Part shown: positions 40,714-48,052 of the stretch, in pieces | How positions within the stretch are numbered: position 1 is the stretch's first letter | Layout: the number at the start of each line of letters is the position of its first letter | Origin: Streptomyces anulatus | GTDB lineage: Bacteria; Actinomycetota; Actinomycetes; Streptomycetales; Streptomycetaceae | Reading direction: 5' to 3' | DNA: 64,000 nt | Assembly (NCBI RefSeq): GCF_014650675.1 | Contig: NZ_BMVK01000003.1 | Span: 124,001 to 188,000 of the forward strand | The notes under the pieces: generated by a model | Databases searched by the model: none | Told to the model about the DNA's origin: nothing | Seen by the model: the letters and a program-made list of their open reading frames with translations, nothing else | Translations under genes and position numbers: made by a program

Positions 40714-41484
40714 ACGCACGGGGAATCCGAAGGCGTAACCCTGCTCCTTCAGCCAGGGCAGGACCTCGCGCAGAGCGGCCAACGTCTGCGAGCGCTCCCC
40801 TCCCGCGTCGTGGAAGAGGACGGTCGGCCCGTTGGAGATCTCGCGCTTGACGGTGGCGACCATCGTGTCCGCACCGGGGTGCTCGAAGTCCTTGGTGTCG
40901 ACGTTCCAGCCCAGCGGTCGCATCCCGTGGGACGCGGCGAGCTGCCGGCTGTACGGGGTGAAGGCGCCGCCCGGGGCCCGGTAGTACTGCGACCGGACGC
41001 CGCCGGACGCCTTGGTGATCATGCGTTCGGCGTCCAGGATCTGCTGGGACTGGTAGGCCTCGGACTTCGTGTCCATGGTGGTGTCGTGCGAGACGGTGTG
41101 GTTGCACAGCCGGTGGCCGTCCGCCACGACCGCTTTGACCAGGTCCGGGTACGCCCGGGCCTGGGTGCCCACCATGCAGAACGTGGCCTTCACGCCTTCG
41201 TCCTTCAGCAGGCGCAGCACCTGCGGCGTCCAGACCGGGTCCGGTCCGTCGTCGATGGTGATGTTGACGCCCCGGGCACCGCGGTCCGAGGCGTGCGCGA
41301 TGTCCGCCGCCACCTTGGCCACGGGCCGGTCCCGCTCGTCCGGCGACGCGACACTCCCCGACGGCCGCCCCCCGTTGGTGTCGGCCTGCGCGGTCCACAC
41401 CGAGGTGGCCGCGGCCAGCGCCGTCACGCCGAGCGCCGCCGCGAGGAGCCTGCTGTGCCAGGCCCTTCCCTTGTGCTTACCCAT
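40711..41484 (-). CDS. Secreted polysaccharide deacetylase (NodB domain)
   Basis: This is a 257-residue exported enzyme. A signal peptide (GKHKGRAWHSRLLAAALGVT ... QADT) precedes the NodB domain. Metal and catalytic residues are seen: VNITIDDGPDPVW (Asp-Asp), CNHTVSHDTTM (H-x3-H) and YYRAPGGAFTPYSR. Such enzymes remove N- or O-acetyl groups from chitin-like or peptidoglycan polymers at the cell surface with a divalent metal. The ATG at 41484 begins the signal peptide. It is monocistronic. Confidence 0.88.
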   Translation of the reverse strand: MGKHKGRAWHSRLLAAALGVTALAAATSVWTAQADTNGGRPSGSVASPDERDRPVAKVAADIAHASDRGARGVNITIDDGPDPVWTPQVLRLLKDEGVKATFCMVGTQARAYPDLVKAVVADGHRLCNHTVSHDTTMDTKSEAYQSQQILDAERMITKASGGVRSQYYRAPGGAFTPYSRQLAASHGMRPLGWNVDTKDFEHPGADTMVATVKREISNGPTVLFHDAGGERSQTLAALREVLPWLKEQGYAFGFPVR

Positions 41485-41622
41485 GTCCGCCCGCCCCTTT
41501 TGCCGTCTCCACCGATGCCGTGCACCCATCTAGACAGGCGAACGCCCCTGCGGGATGCCTCGGTTACCGATCGCGGACATAGCTGCAGGAAGGCGGCGAC
41601 AAACGAGGGTCGTCGGGAGATC

Positions 41623-41693
41623 GGATCAGTGGGTGGATCCGTGGCGGATCAGCGGGTGGATCAGTGGGCGGACCAGCGGCGGATCAGCGGGCG
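41623..41693. repeat. Tandem GGATCAGYGGG repeats overlapping a gene end
   Basis: About six copies of an 11- to 13-base unit (GGATCAGCGGGTGGATCAGT type) lie in tandem. The last copy supplies the stop codon (TCA on the plus strand) of the DUF4287 gene, so the array grew right up to, or out of, the gene's end. Confidence 0.7.
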
Positions 41694-41896
41694 TTGTCCT
41701 CGGCGAGGGTGTGCGCGACCAGGGCGTTGGCGTGGCCGTGGCCCAGTCCGTGTTCGGACTTGAGCCAGGCGACCAGCTCCATGTGCTTGGTCAGCGGGGA
41801 GGCGCGGATGAGGTCCTTCCACTCGGAGACCGGGCGGCCGTACTTCTTCTCGATCGAGGGGAAGTAGCTGGCAGGGCCCTTCACGGCGTCGGTCAT
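41684..41896 (-). CDS. DUF4287 domain protein
   Basis: This is a 70-residue protein matching DUF4287 over its whole length: SYFPSIEKKYGRPVSEWKDL, then KHMELVAWLKSEHGLGHGHA and ALVAHTLAEDNA. It is a helical, SAP-like small domain often found alone or fused to DUF5655; function unknown. ATG at 41896. Its stop is formed inside a tandem repeat. It is divergent from the Old Yellow Enzyme gene. Confidence 0.8.
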   Translation of the reverse strand: MTDAVKGPASYFPSIEKKYGRPVSEWKDLIRASPLTKHMELVAWLKSEHGLGHGHANALVAHTLAEDNAR

Positions 41897-42160
41897 GGGG
41901 TGTCCCGTCTGTAGGGCCTTCCCCGTCCGGAAGGCGTCACGGCTATGACCGGCGGCGGAGGGTGAAGTCATCGGCGTCCGGGAGTGGATCAGGTCACAGT
42001 CCCGCCCCGTGCGCCGTTGCCGCCGGAGACCCGGCCACCGGAGGCGGACTCCGTTCTTTGCCCAGACTTTGCCCGGATCGGGGCCGGTGCCGGGATGCCC
42101 ACGCGGCGGGAGCGCGTTGGGGCCGGGTGGACACCCCCCGGCTATGGACAGGAAACCGAC

Positions 42161-43348
42161 GTGACAGACGTGACGACACACGCGCCGACAGACGTGACGA
42201 CCGACGCGGCAGGCACGGCGGCCCCGGCGGGCGCCGAGGTGGCCGCGGCCCGCGCGGCGGGCACCCTCTCCCGCCCGTTCACCGTCCGCGGGCTCACCGC
42301 CCGGAACCGGATCGCGATGGCGCCCATGACCCGGCAGTTCTCCCCGGACGGCGTTCCGGGGCAGGACGTGGCGGACTACTACACCCGGCGGGCCGCCGGT
42401 GACGTCGGGCTGATCATCACCGAGGGCACCTACGTCGACCACGCATCCGCGGGGACCAGCGACCGGGTCCCGCGCTTCCACGGCGAGGCGGCGCTCGCGG
42501 GCTGGAAGAACGTGGCGGACTCCGTGCACCGCGCGGGCGGCGCGATCATCCCGCAGCTGTGGCACGTGGGCGTCACCCGCACCGAGGGCGCCGGGCCCGT
42601 ACCGGACGCCGAGCCGGTCGGCCCCTCGGGCCTGTCCCTGAGCGGCGAGCCCAAGGGGCGCGCCATGACGCAGCAGGACCTCGACGACGTCATCGCCGCT
42701 TTCGCCGACGCGGCGGCGGCGGCCGAGCGCCTCGGCTTCGACGGCGCCGAACTGCACGGCGCCCACGGCTACTTGATCGACCAGTTCCTGTGGTCCGGCA
42801 GCAACCGGCGTACCGACGCCTACGGCGGCGACCTGGTCTCCCGGACCCGTTTCGCGGCCGAGATCGTGGCGGCCTGCCGCGCCGCCGTCTCCGACGCCTT
42901 CCCCCTCTTCTTCCGGATGTCCCAGTGGAAGTCGGACGCCTACGACGCGAAGCTCGCCCGGACCCCTCAGGAACTGGACGACCTGCTCACGCCGCTGGCC
43001 GAGGCCGGTGTCGACGTCTTCCACGCGTCCACCCGCCGCTACTGGCTGCCGGAGTTCGAGGGCTCCGACCTGAACCTGGCCGGATGGGTGAAGAAGATCA
43101 GCGGCAGGCCGACCCTCACCGTCGGCTCGGTCGGCCTGGACGACGACTTCTTCAGCGCCTTCCAGGGCAACGACTCCAAGGTCACCGGCATCGAGCAGCT
43201 GCTGGACCGGCTGGAGCGCGACGAGTTCGACATGGTCGCCGTCGGACGGGCGCTGATCTCCGACCCCGAGTGGGCGGCGAAGACCCTGCGCGGGCGCACC
43301 GCGGACATCACGCCGTTCACCGCGGAGATGCTGACGACTCTGCGCTGA
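42161..43348 (+). CDS. NADH:flavin oxidoreductase, Old Yellow Enzyme family
   Basis: This is a 395-residue FMN-dependent TIM-barrel ene-reductase. Features: LTARNRIAMAPMTRQF (FMN-binding strand 1), QLWHVG (strand 3), HGAHGYLIDQFLW with catalytic His-Ala-His (about 205) and NRRTDAYGGDL. The C-terminal phosphate-binding VAVGRALISDPEWA follows. It reduces activated C=C bonds with NAD(P)H. GTG 42161 was chosen since residues before it lack family similarity. The first 40 residues are Thr/Ala-rich. It is monocistronic and convergent with the carboxypeptidase gene. Confidence 0.88.
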   Translation: MTDVTTHAPTDVTTDAAGTAAPAGAEVAAARAAGTLSRPFTVRGLTARNRIAMAPMTRQFSPDGVPGQDVADYYTRRAAGDVGLIITEGTYVDHASAGTSDRVPRFHGEAALAGWKNVADSVHRAGGAIIPQLWHVGVTRTEGAGPVPDAEPVGPSGLSLSGEPKGRAMTQQDLDDVIAAFADAAAAAERLGFDGAELHGAHGYLIDQFLWSGSNRRTDAYGGDLVSRTRFAAEIVAACRAAVSDAFPLFFRMSQWKSDAYDAKLARTPQELDDLLTPLAEAGVDVFHASTRRYWLPEFEGSDLNLAGWVKKISGRPTLTVGSVGLDDDFFSAFQGNDSKVTGIEQLLDRLERDEFDMVAVGRALISDPEWAAKTLRGRTADITPFTAEMLTTLR

Positions 43349-43373
43349 CCGGCGAGTTCCCCGGCACGGGCAC

Positions 43374-44483
43374 TCATGCCCTGTTCACCGCCGCCGGGAG
43401 GTCCGCGCGGATCGCGGTGATCAGGGCGCGGCTGGCCTCGTGGGCGGCGGCGCTGCCCTCGGCGGGAGTGGTGCCGGCGCGCTGGTGCAGCACGACCCCG
43501 AGGACCAGGCGGGAGACTCCGGCGACCTCCTGCGTGGTGGCCCAGACGAGGTTGCCGCCCGCCGGGGTGGAGGAGCCGGTCTTCAGGCCGATGACCCCGT
43601 CGTGCCCGAGCAGCTTGTTGGTGTTGCGGAACGTCACCCCGGCGCCCGGTGCGGTGACGGAGGCGGTCGCCACGACCTGCCGGAAGACCGGGTCCTTCAT
43701 GGCGGCGCGGGCCAGCCTCAGTTGGTCCGCCGCCGTGCTCCTCGTGCTCGCCTCCAGGCCGCTCACCCCGGTGTACGTGGTGGCGCGCATGCCGAGTCCG
43801 GCGGCGGCCCGGTTCATCTTCGCGACGAACGCCTTCTCGTCGCCCGCGTCCCAACGGGCCAGCAGGCGGGCCACGTTGTTGCCCGACGGCACCATCATCA
43901 GTTCCAGCAGCCGCCGTTGGGTGTACTCCCGCCCGGCGAGCACGGGGGCGGTCGTCTCCACGGAGGAGTACGACTCGTCGGCCGCCCGCCGGTCGGCGAC
44001 CACGGTCGCGCCGGGGGCGTCGGCCCGCATCGGGTGGTCCTTCAGGATCACGTAGGCCGTCATGACCTTGGTGACGCTGGCGATCGGGACCGGCTTCTGT
44101 TCGCCCCGGGTGCCGAGGCTGCCGACCCCCTCGACCGCCACGCTCGCCTGGCCCTCGCGCGGCCAGGGCAGGTGCATCGACCTGGCGAGCGGCGCCACCA
44201 CCTCCTCCGGACCTTCGGCGGGGGCCGGCCCGACCGTGGACCTGCCGCCGCCGGCCGCGTACCACCCACCCGTACCGGCGACGAGCACCACGGCTGCGGT
44301 CAGCGGTACGAGGACCGAGCGACGGAGTCGGAAGCGGAAGCTGAGTCGGGCGCGGAGTCGGGAGCCGAAGCCGAAGCGGGATCGGACGCGGCCCCGCAAG
44401 TCGTTACCGGCGGCGGGGGCAGGGATGGGAGCAGCGGGGGTGGGGGTGGGGTCGGGGGCAGGAACGGTGGGGGTGTCGGGCAT
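43374..44483 (-). CDS. D-alanyl-D-alanine carboxypeptidase, S11 type
   Basis: This is a 369-residue wall enzyme. The Pro-rich cytoplasmic N-terminus and basic stretch precede one membrane anchor (SVLVPLTAAVVLVAGTGGWY, about 56-75). The penicillin-binding triad is complete: SVTK (PIASVTKVMTAY), SGN (MMVPSGNNVARL) and KTG (IGLKTGSSTP). It trims the terminal D-Ala of peptidoglycan stem peptides outside the membrane. ATG 44483 follows GGAGGAG. It ends a row of four minus-strand genes with sensor kinase, regulator and VanJ-like phosphatase, linking it to envelope stress. Confidence 0.92.
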   Translation of the reverse strand: MPDTPTVPAPDPTPTPAAPIPAPAAGNDLRGRVRSRFGFGSRLRARLSFRFRLRRSVLVPLTAAVVLVAGTGGWYAAGGGRSTVGPAPAEGPEEVVAPLARSMHLPWPREGQASVAVEGVGSLGTRGEQKPVPIASVTKVMTAYVILKDHPMRADAPGATVVADRRAADESYSSVETTAPVLAGREYTQRRLLELMMVPSGNNVARLLARWDAGDEKAFVAKMNRAAAGLGMRATTYTGVSGLEASTRSTAADQLRLARAAMKDPVFRQVVATASVTAPGAGVTFRNTNKLLGHDGVIGLKTGSSTPAGGNLVWATTQEVAGVSRLVLGVVLHQRAGTTPAEGSAAAHEASRALITAIRADLPAAVNRA

Positions 44484-44599
44484 GGGCTCCTCCAGGTGAC
44501 AGGTGCGGTTTCCCGTACCTCTGTCACCTTCGAGGAGTCGTTCTTCCGCACCCGTACAGCACCGTTTCCGCCCCCGCGAGAGTGCGTTTCGGTTCCGTA

Positions 44600-45856
44600 T
44601 CAGGCCGGGTCCGGGGCCAGATCGAGGGTCGCGAGCGCTCCCCCGCCCGGGGCGTTCGCGAAGGTCAGCCGGGCTCCGAGCACCTCGGACTGGCCCTGGG
44701 CGACCGTCAGACCGAGGCCGTGTCCCCGGCCGCGTTCGCTCGCGCCGGTGCGGAAGCGCTGCGGGCCCCGCTCCAGCAGGTCCGGCGGGAAACCGGGCCC
44801 GTGGTCGCGTACGGCGATCCGCGCCCCGGTCACGGTCACCTCTACGGGGGCCGCGCCGTGCCGGTGGGCGTTGGTGACGAGGTTGACCACGATCCGCTCG
44901 ACCCGGCGCGGGTCCGTCTCCACCACCTCGGCGGCCCCGACGGCGACCCGGGTGTCCGTGCCCGTACGCCGCACCACGTCGGCGACCAGTTCGCCCAGCG
45001 GTACCGGGTCGAGGCGGGCCCGCTCGGCGCCCGCGTCGAGCCGGGAGATCTCCAACAGGTCCTCGACCAGCGCGTTCAGGGCCCGCAGCCGGTCCCGTAC
45101 GAGACCGGTCGCCTCGTCGTCGTCGGGCAGCAGCCCGGCGGCGGTGACCAGGCCCATGAGCGGGGTGCGCAGTTCGTGCGCCACGTCGGCGGTGAAGCGC
45201 CGCTCGTTCTCCAGCTTGCGCTGGAGGGCGCCTGCCATGTCGTCGACGGCCGCCGACATCTCGGTGATCTCGTCGCGGGCCCGCCCGCCGGGGCCGATGC
45301 GGGCGTCCAGGTCGCCGTCGGCGATACGGCGGGCGGTACGGGCTCCGTGGCGCAGCCGCCGGTTGATCGGTTCGGTGGCGAGGGCGGCGAGCGGGACGAC
45401 GAAGACCAGGGCGGCGAGGACGGATTTCACGATGCTGCGGTCCAGGAGCTGGAGGCTCCGGACCTCGGTGCTCATGTCGTCCCGGACGACGAGGATCTGA
45501 TCGTCGCCGACGGCCACGGCGCCCCACATCCAGTACCAGTTGGGCGGCTCGACGTCGTACCAGGTGGCGTATCCGCCGTCGGTTTCCGGGCGGCGCTCGG
45601 CGAGGTCGCGCGCCAGCGGTTCGGGCAGCTCGGCCCTGGTCCGTACGTCGATGTCGGCCGGGGCCTTCCCCGTACGGGAGAACTCCCGCTCGGCCGCGAT
45701 CAGCCGGGTGAGGGTCCGGTCGTGGCCGACGCGCAGCCCGCGCTCCCGGGTCGCGTCGTGCACCAGGAAGCCGACCACGGCCGCGACCGCGCAGCACGCG
45801 GCGGCGGCCAGGGCGGCGATCTTCCAGCGCAGGGCGCGGGGGTTGAGGACGTCCAC
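44600..45856 (-). CDS. Envelope-stress-type sensor histidine kinase
   Basis: This is a 418-residue membrane kinase. TM1 (about 13-32) and TM2 (about 142-162) flank an extracellular sensor of about 110 residues. A HAMP domain (TARRIADGDLDARI) and HisKA with FTADVAHELRTPL (phospho-His near 222) follow, then the N box IVVNLVTNAHRHG, the G1 box VRDHGPGFPPDL and G2 GRGHGLGL. GTG start. The response regulator is 16 bases upstream and the carboxypeptidase follows. The layout resembles CseC. Signal unknown, probably wall damage. Confidence 0.9.
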   Translation of the reverse strand: MDVLNPRALRWKIAALAAAACCAVAAVVGFLVHDATRERGLRVGHDRTLTRLIAAEREFSRTGKAPADIDVRTRAELPEPLARDLAERRPETDGGYATWYDVEPPNWYWMWGAVAVGDDQILVVRDDMSTEVRSLQLLDRSIVKSVLAALVFVVPLAALATEPINRRLRHGARTARRIADGDLDARIGPGGRARDEITEMSAAVDDMAGALQRKLENERRFTADVAHELRTPLMGLVTAAGLLPDDDEATGLVRDRLRALNALVEDLLEISRLDAGAERARLDPVPLGELVADVVRRTGTDTRVAVGAAEVVETDPRRVERIVVNLVTNAHRHGAAPVEVTVTGARIAVRDHGPGFPPDLLERGPQRFRTGASERGRGHGLGLTVAQGQSEVLGARLTFANAPGGGALATLDLAPDPA

Positions 45857-45872
45857 GGGGTCCGCCGGCCGC

Positions 45873-46622
45873 TCAGCCGCGGACGAGCTTGTAGCCGAAG
45901 CCGCGGACCGTCTCGATCCGCCCGCTGCCGATCTTCTTGCGCAGCCGGAGCACGCACAGGTCGACGACCCGGGTGTCGCCCTCCCAGCCGTAGTCCCACA
46001 CGTCGCGCAGCAGCCGGCGGCGGTCGAGCACCGAGCCGGGCGCGGCGGCGAACTCCAGCAGCAGCCGCAGTTCGGTGGGGGTCAGCGACACGGTCTCGCC
46101 GGCCCGGCGCACCTCCATGCCGAGGGTGTCCACGCTGAGGTCCCCGAAGACCAGGATGTGGTCGGCCCGGCCGGGCTTCCCGGCCGCGGTCCCCTCCGCC
46201 TCCGGGCGGAAGGTGGCGCGGCGCAGCAGGGCGCGGATCCGGGCGACCATGACGCCGGTGTCGACGGGCTTGATCACGTAGTCGTCGGCCCCCGCCTCCA
46301 GGCCCGCGACCACGTCGAGGGCGTCGCCGCGCGCGGACATCATCAGGACCGGGACAGGGCTCTCCTCACGGATCCGGTGGCACAGGCCGATGCCGTCCAG
46401 TTCGGGCAGCATCACGTCGAGGATCAGGAGGTCGTGCGCGCCCGCGCGGAAGGCCTCCAGGCCGCTGAGCCCGTCGGCGGCCACCGCGACCCGGTAGCCG
46501 TAGCGTTCCAGGGCCAGTTGGACGGCGCGGCGGATGGTGGCGTCGTCCTCGACCACGAGCACGCTGACGGGGGCCGGGCCCCGGGCTTCGGACACGCTGC
46601 CTACCTGGGCGTTCGAGGTCAT
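45873..46622 (-). CDS. OmpR-family response regulator (CseB-like)
   Basis: This is a 249-residue regulator. The receiver domain has VLVVEDDATIRRAVQLAL, the phospho-acceptor in LLILDVMLPELDG (Asp about 69) and Lys in DDYVIKPVD. The C-terminal winged helix ends LCVLRLRKKIGSGRIETVRG and FGYKLV. It pairs with the kinase at 44600. The ATG at 46622 was preferred. It would control its own operon and envelope genes. Confidence 0.92.
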   Translation of the reverse strand: MTSNAQVGSVSEARGPAPVSVLVVEDDATIRRAVQLALERYGYRVAVAADGLSGLEAFRAGAHDLLILDVMLPELDGIGLCHRIREESPVPVLMMSARGDALDVVAGLEAGADDYVIKPVDTGVMVARIRALLRRATFRPEAEGTAAGKPGRADHILVFGDLSVDTLGMEVRRAGETVSLTPTELRLLLEFAAAPGSVLDRRRLLRDVWDYGWEGDTRVVDLCVLRLRKKIGSGRIETVRGFGYKLVRG

Positions 46623-46663
46623 CGGTCGCTCGCATCGTAGTCGGGACAGGGCGGCGGACCGGG

Positions 46664-47683
46664 TCACCGGCTCAGCGTGGCCGCCACCGGGAGGTGGTCG
46701 CTGCCGGTGGCGGGCAGAGTCCAGGCGGCGCGCGGGGTCATCCCCCGCACCAGTACGTCGTCGATGCGGACCACCGGGAACGCGGCGGGCCAGGTGAACC
46801 CGAGGCCGTCGCCCGCCTCCCGTTGCGCGGAGCGCAGCTGCGAGGTCACCGGGGCCAGCGCGCCGTCCTGGAACGTCCCGTTGAAGTCGCCCAGCACCAC
46901 GACCCGGGGCGCGGGCTCCGCCCGGAGCGCGGCGGCCAGCTCGCGGGCCGCCTCGTTGCGCCGGCCCGTCGTGAAACCGGCCGCCGAGACCCGTACCGAC
47001 GCCAGATGGACCGCGTACACGGCGACGGGCCCGTGCGGGGTCCGGGCCGTGGCGCGCAGCGCGCGGGTCCACGGCATGATCGGCACCGCCTTCACGTCCG
47101 CCAGCGGGTATCTGCTCCAGATGCCGACCCCGCCGATCACCGCGTGGTGCGGATAGGCGGCAGCCAGTTCGCGGGAGTAGGCGGTCGCCGCCTCGTCGGA
47201 CAGCTCTTCGAGCGCCAGGACGTCCGCGCCCGCCGCGACGAGCACGCGCGCGGTGCCGGCCGGGTCGGCGTTCTCCTCGTTCACGTTGTGGCTGACCACC
47301 GTCAGATCGCCGCCGCCCGAGCGCTTGTCGGTGAGCGCGCCGCCGAAGAGCGTGGCCCAGACGACGGCGGGCGCGAGCACCGCCACGGCGGCGATCCGGG
47401 ACCGCCATACGGCGGCGAGCCCGAGCAGGACCGGGACGCCGAGGCCCGTCCAGGGCAGCAGCGTCTGGAAGAGACTGCCCGCGTTGACGCCCGCGTTCGG
47501 GACCCACGCGTGCAGCGCCATCGCCGCGGCCCAGACGACCGCTGCGGCGGCGAGCAGGCGGGCGGCGGGCCCGGAGGGAGCGGTGGGACCGGGCCCGGTC
47601 CCGGGGACAGGCGTCGCGTCCGTGGGAGGCGCTGCGGCCTCCGGTGGGCTCAGCACGGCACAGGTCTCCTGACGTTCGCGCAC
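46664..47683 (-). CDS. Membrane EEP-family phosphatase, VanJ-like
   Basis: This is a 339-residue protein. Three N-terminal membrane helices (about 40-125) precede an endonuclease/exonuclease/phosphatase domain facing outward: TVVSHNVNEEN, DVLALEELSDEA (catalytic Glu), VVVLGDFNGTF (Asp/Asn) and ATGSDHLPVAA (Asp-His). VanJ-type members give teicoplanin resistance by acting on undecaprenyl-linked wall precursors. Its position just upstream of the two-component pair and carboxypeptidase supports a cell-wall-stress role. The substrate is not shown by the sequence. Confidence 0.85.
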   Translation of the reverse strand: MRERQETCAVLSPPEAAAPPTDATPVPGTGPGPTAPSGPAARLLAAAAVVWAAAMALHAWVPNAGVNAGSLFQTLLPWTGLGVPVLLGLAAVWRSRIAAVAVLAPAVVWATLFGGALTDKRSGGGDLTVVSHNVNEENADPAGTARVLVAAGADVLALEELSDEAATAYSRELAAAYPHHAVIGGVGIWSRYPLADVKAVPIMPWTRALRATARTPHGPVAVYAVHLASVRVSAAGFTTGRRNEAARELAAALRAEPAPRVVVLGDFNGTFQDGALAPVTSQLRSAQREAGDGLGFTWPAAFPVVRIDDVLVRGMTPRAAWTLPATGSDHLPVAATLSR

Positions 47684-47846
47684 ACCGGGGATCGGGTACG
47701 CCGACAGCCTCCGGGAACCCCGCTTCCGGCTGGTCAGGGGCGTGCTTCCAGCACCGCACGGCTCTGTATCGGGTAGGTATCGGTGCGCGGTACGGGGCGC
47801 GCGGCAGGGGACGCGGGCGCGGCAGGGGGCCGGAGCCGGGTGGGCG

Positions 47847-48052
47847 GTGTCAGGTGCGGAGTGCCGGATGCGGAGTGCCGGATGCGCAGTGTCAGGTGCG
47901 CAGTGTCAGGTGCGCGGTGCCGGGGGCGCAGTGCCAGGTGCGGGGTGTCAGGTACAGGCTGCCAAGTCCACGGTGCCGGATGCGCAGTGCCAGGTGCGGG
48001 GTGTCAGGTACACGGTGCCAGGTGCGCAGTGTCAGGTGCGCAGTGTCAGGTG
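47847..48052. repeat. GC-rich minisatellite, about 14-base period
   Basis: About fourteen tandem copies of a GTGCCAGGTGCGCA-like unit, many spelling GTGTCAGGTGCGCAGT or GTGCCGGATGCGCAGT. The array ends inside the last codons of the SARP regulator, whose stop codon lies in a repeat unit. The units differ mostly by C/T and A/G changes, so the array is not recent everywhere. Confidence 0.85.

Noticed and set aside
41623..41693. Possible CRISPR array
   Set aside because: Units are adjacent without spacers and too short; it is a simple tandem repeat.
45873..47759. Single 628-codon minus-strand gene
   Set aside because: Only the last 249 codons are the response regulator. The rest is antisense or shadow to the EEP phosphatase gene frame.
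47847..48052. Possible CRISPR or integron attC array
   Set aside because: There are no unique spacers and the period is only about 14 bases. It is a minisatellite.
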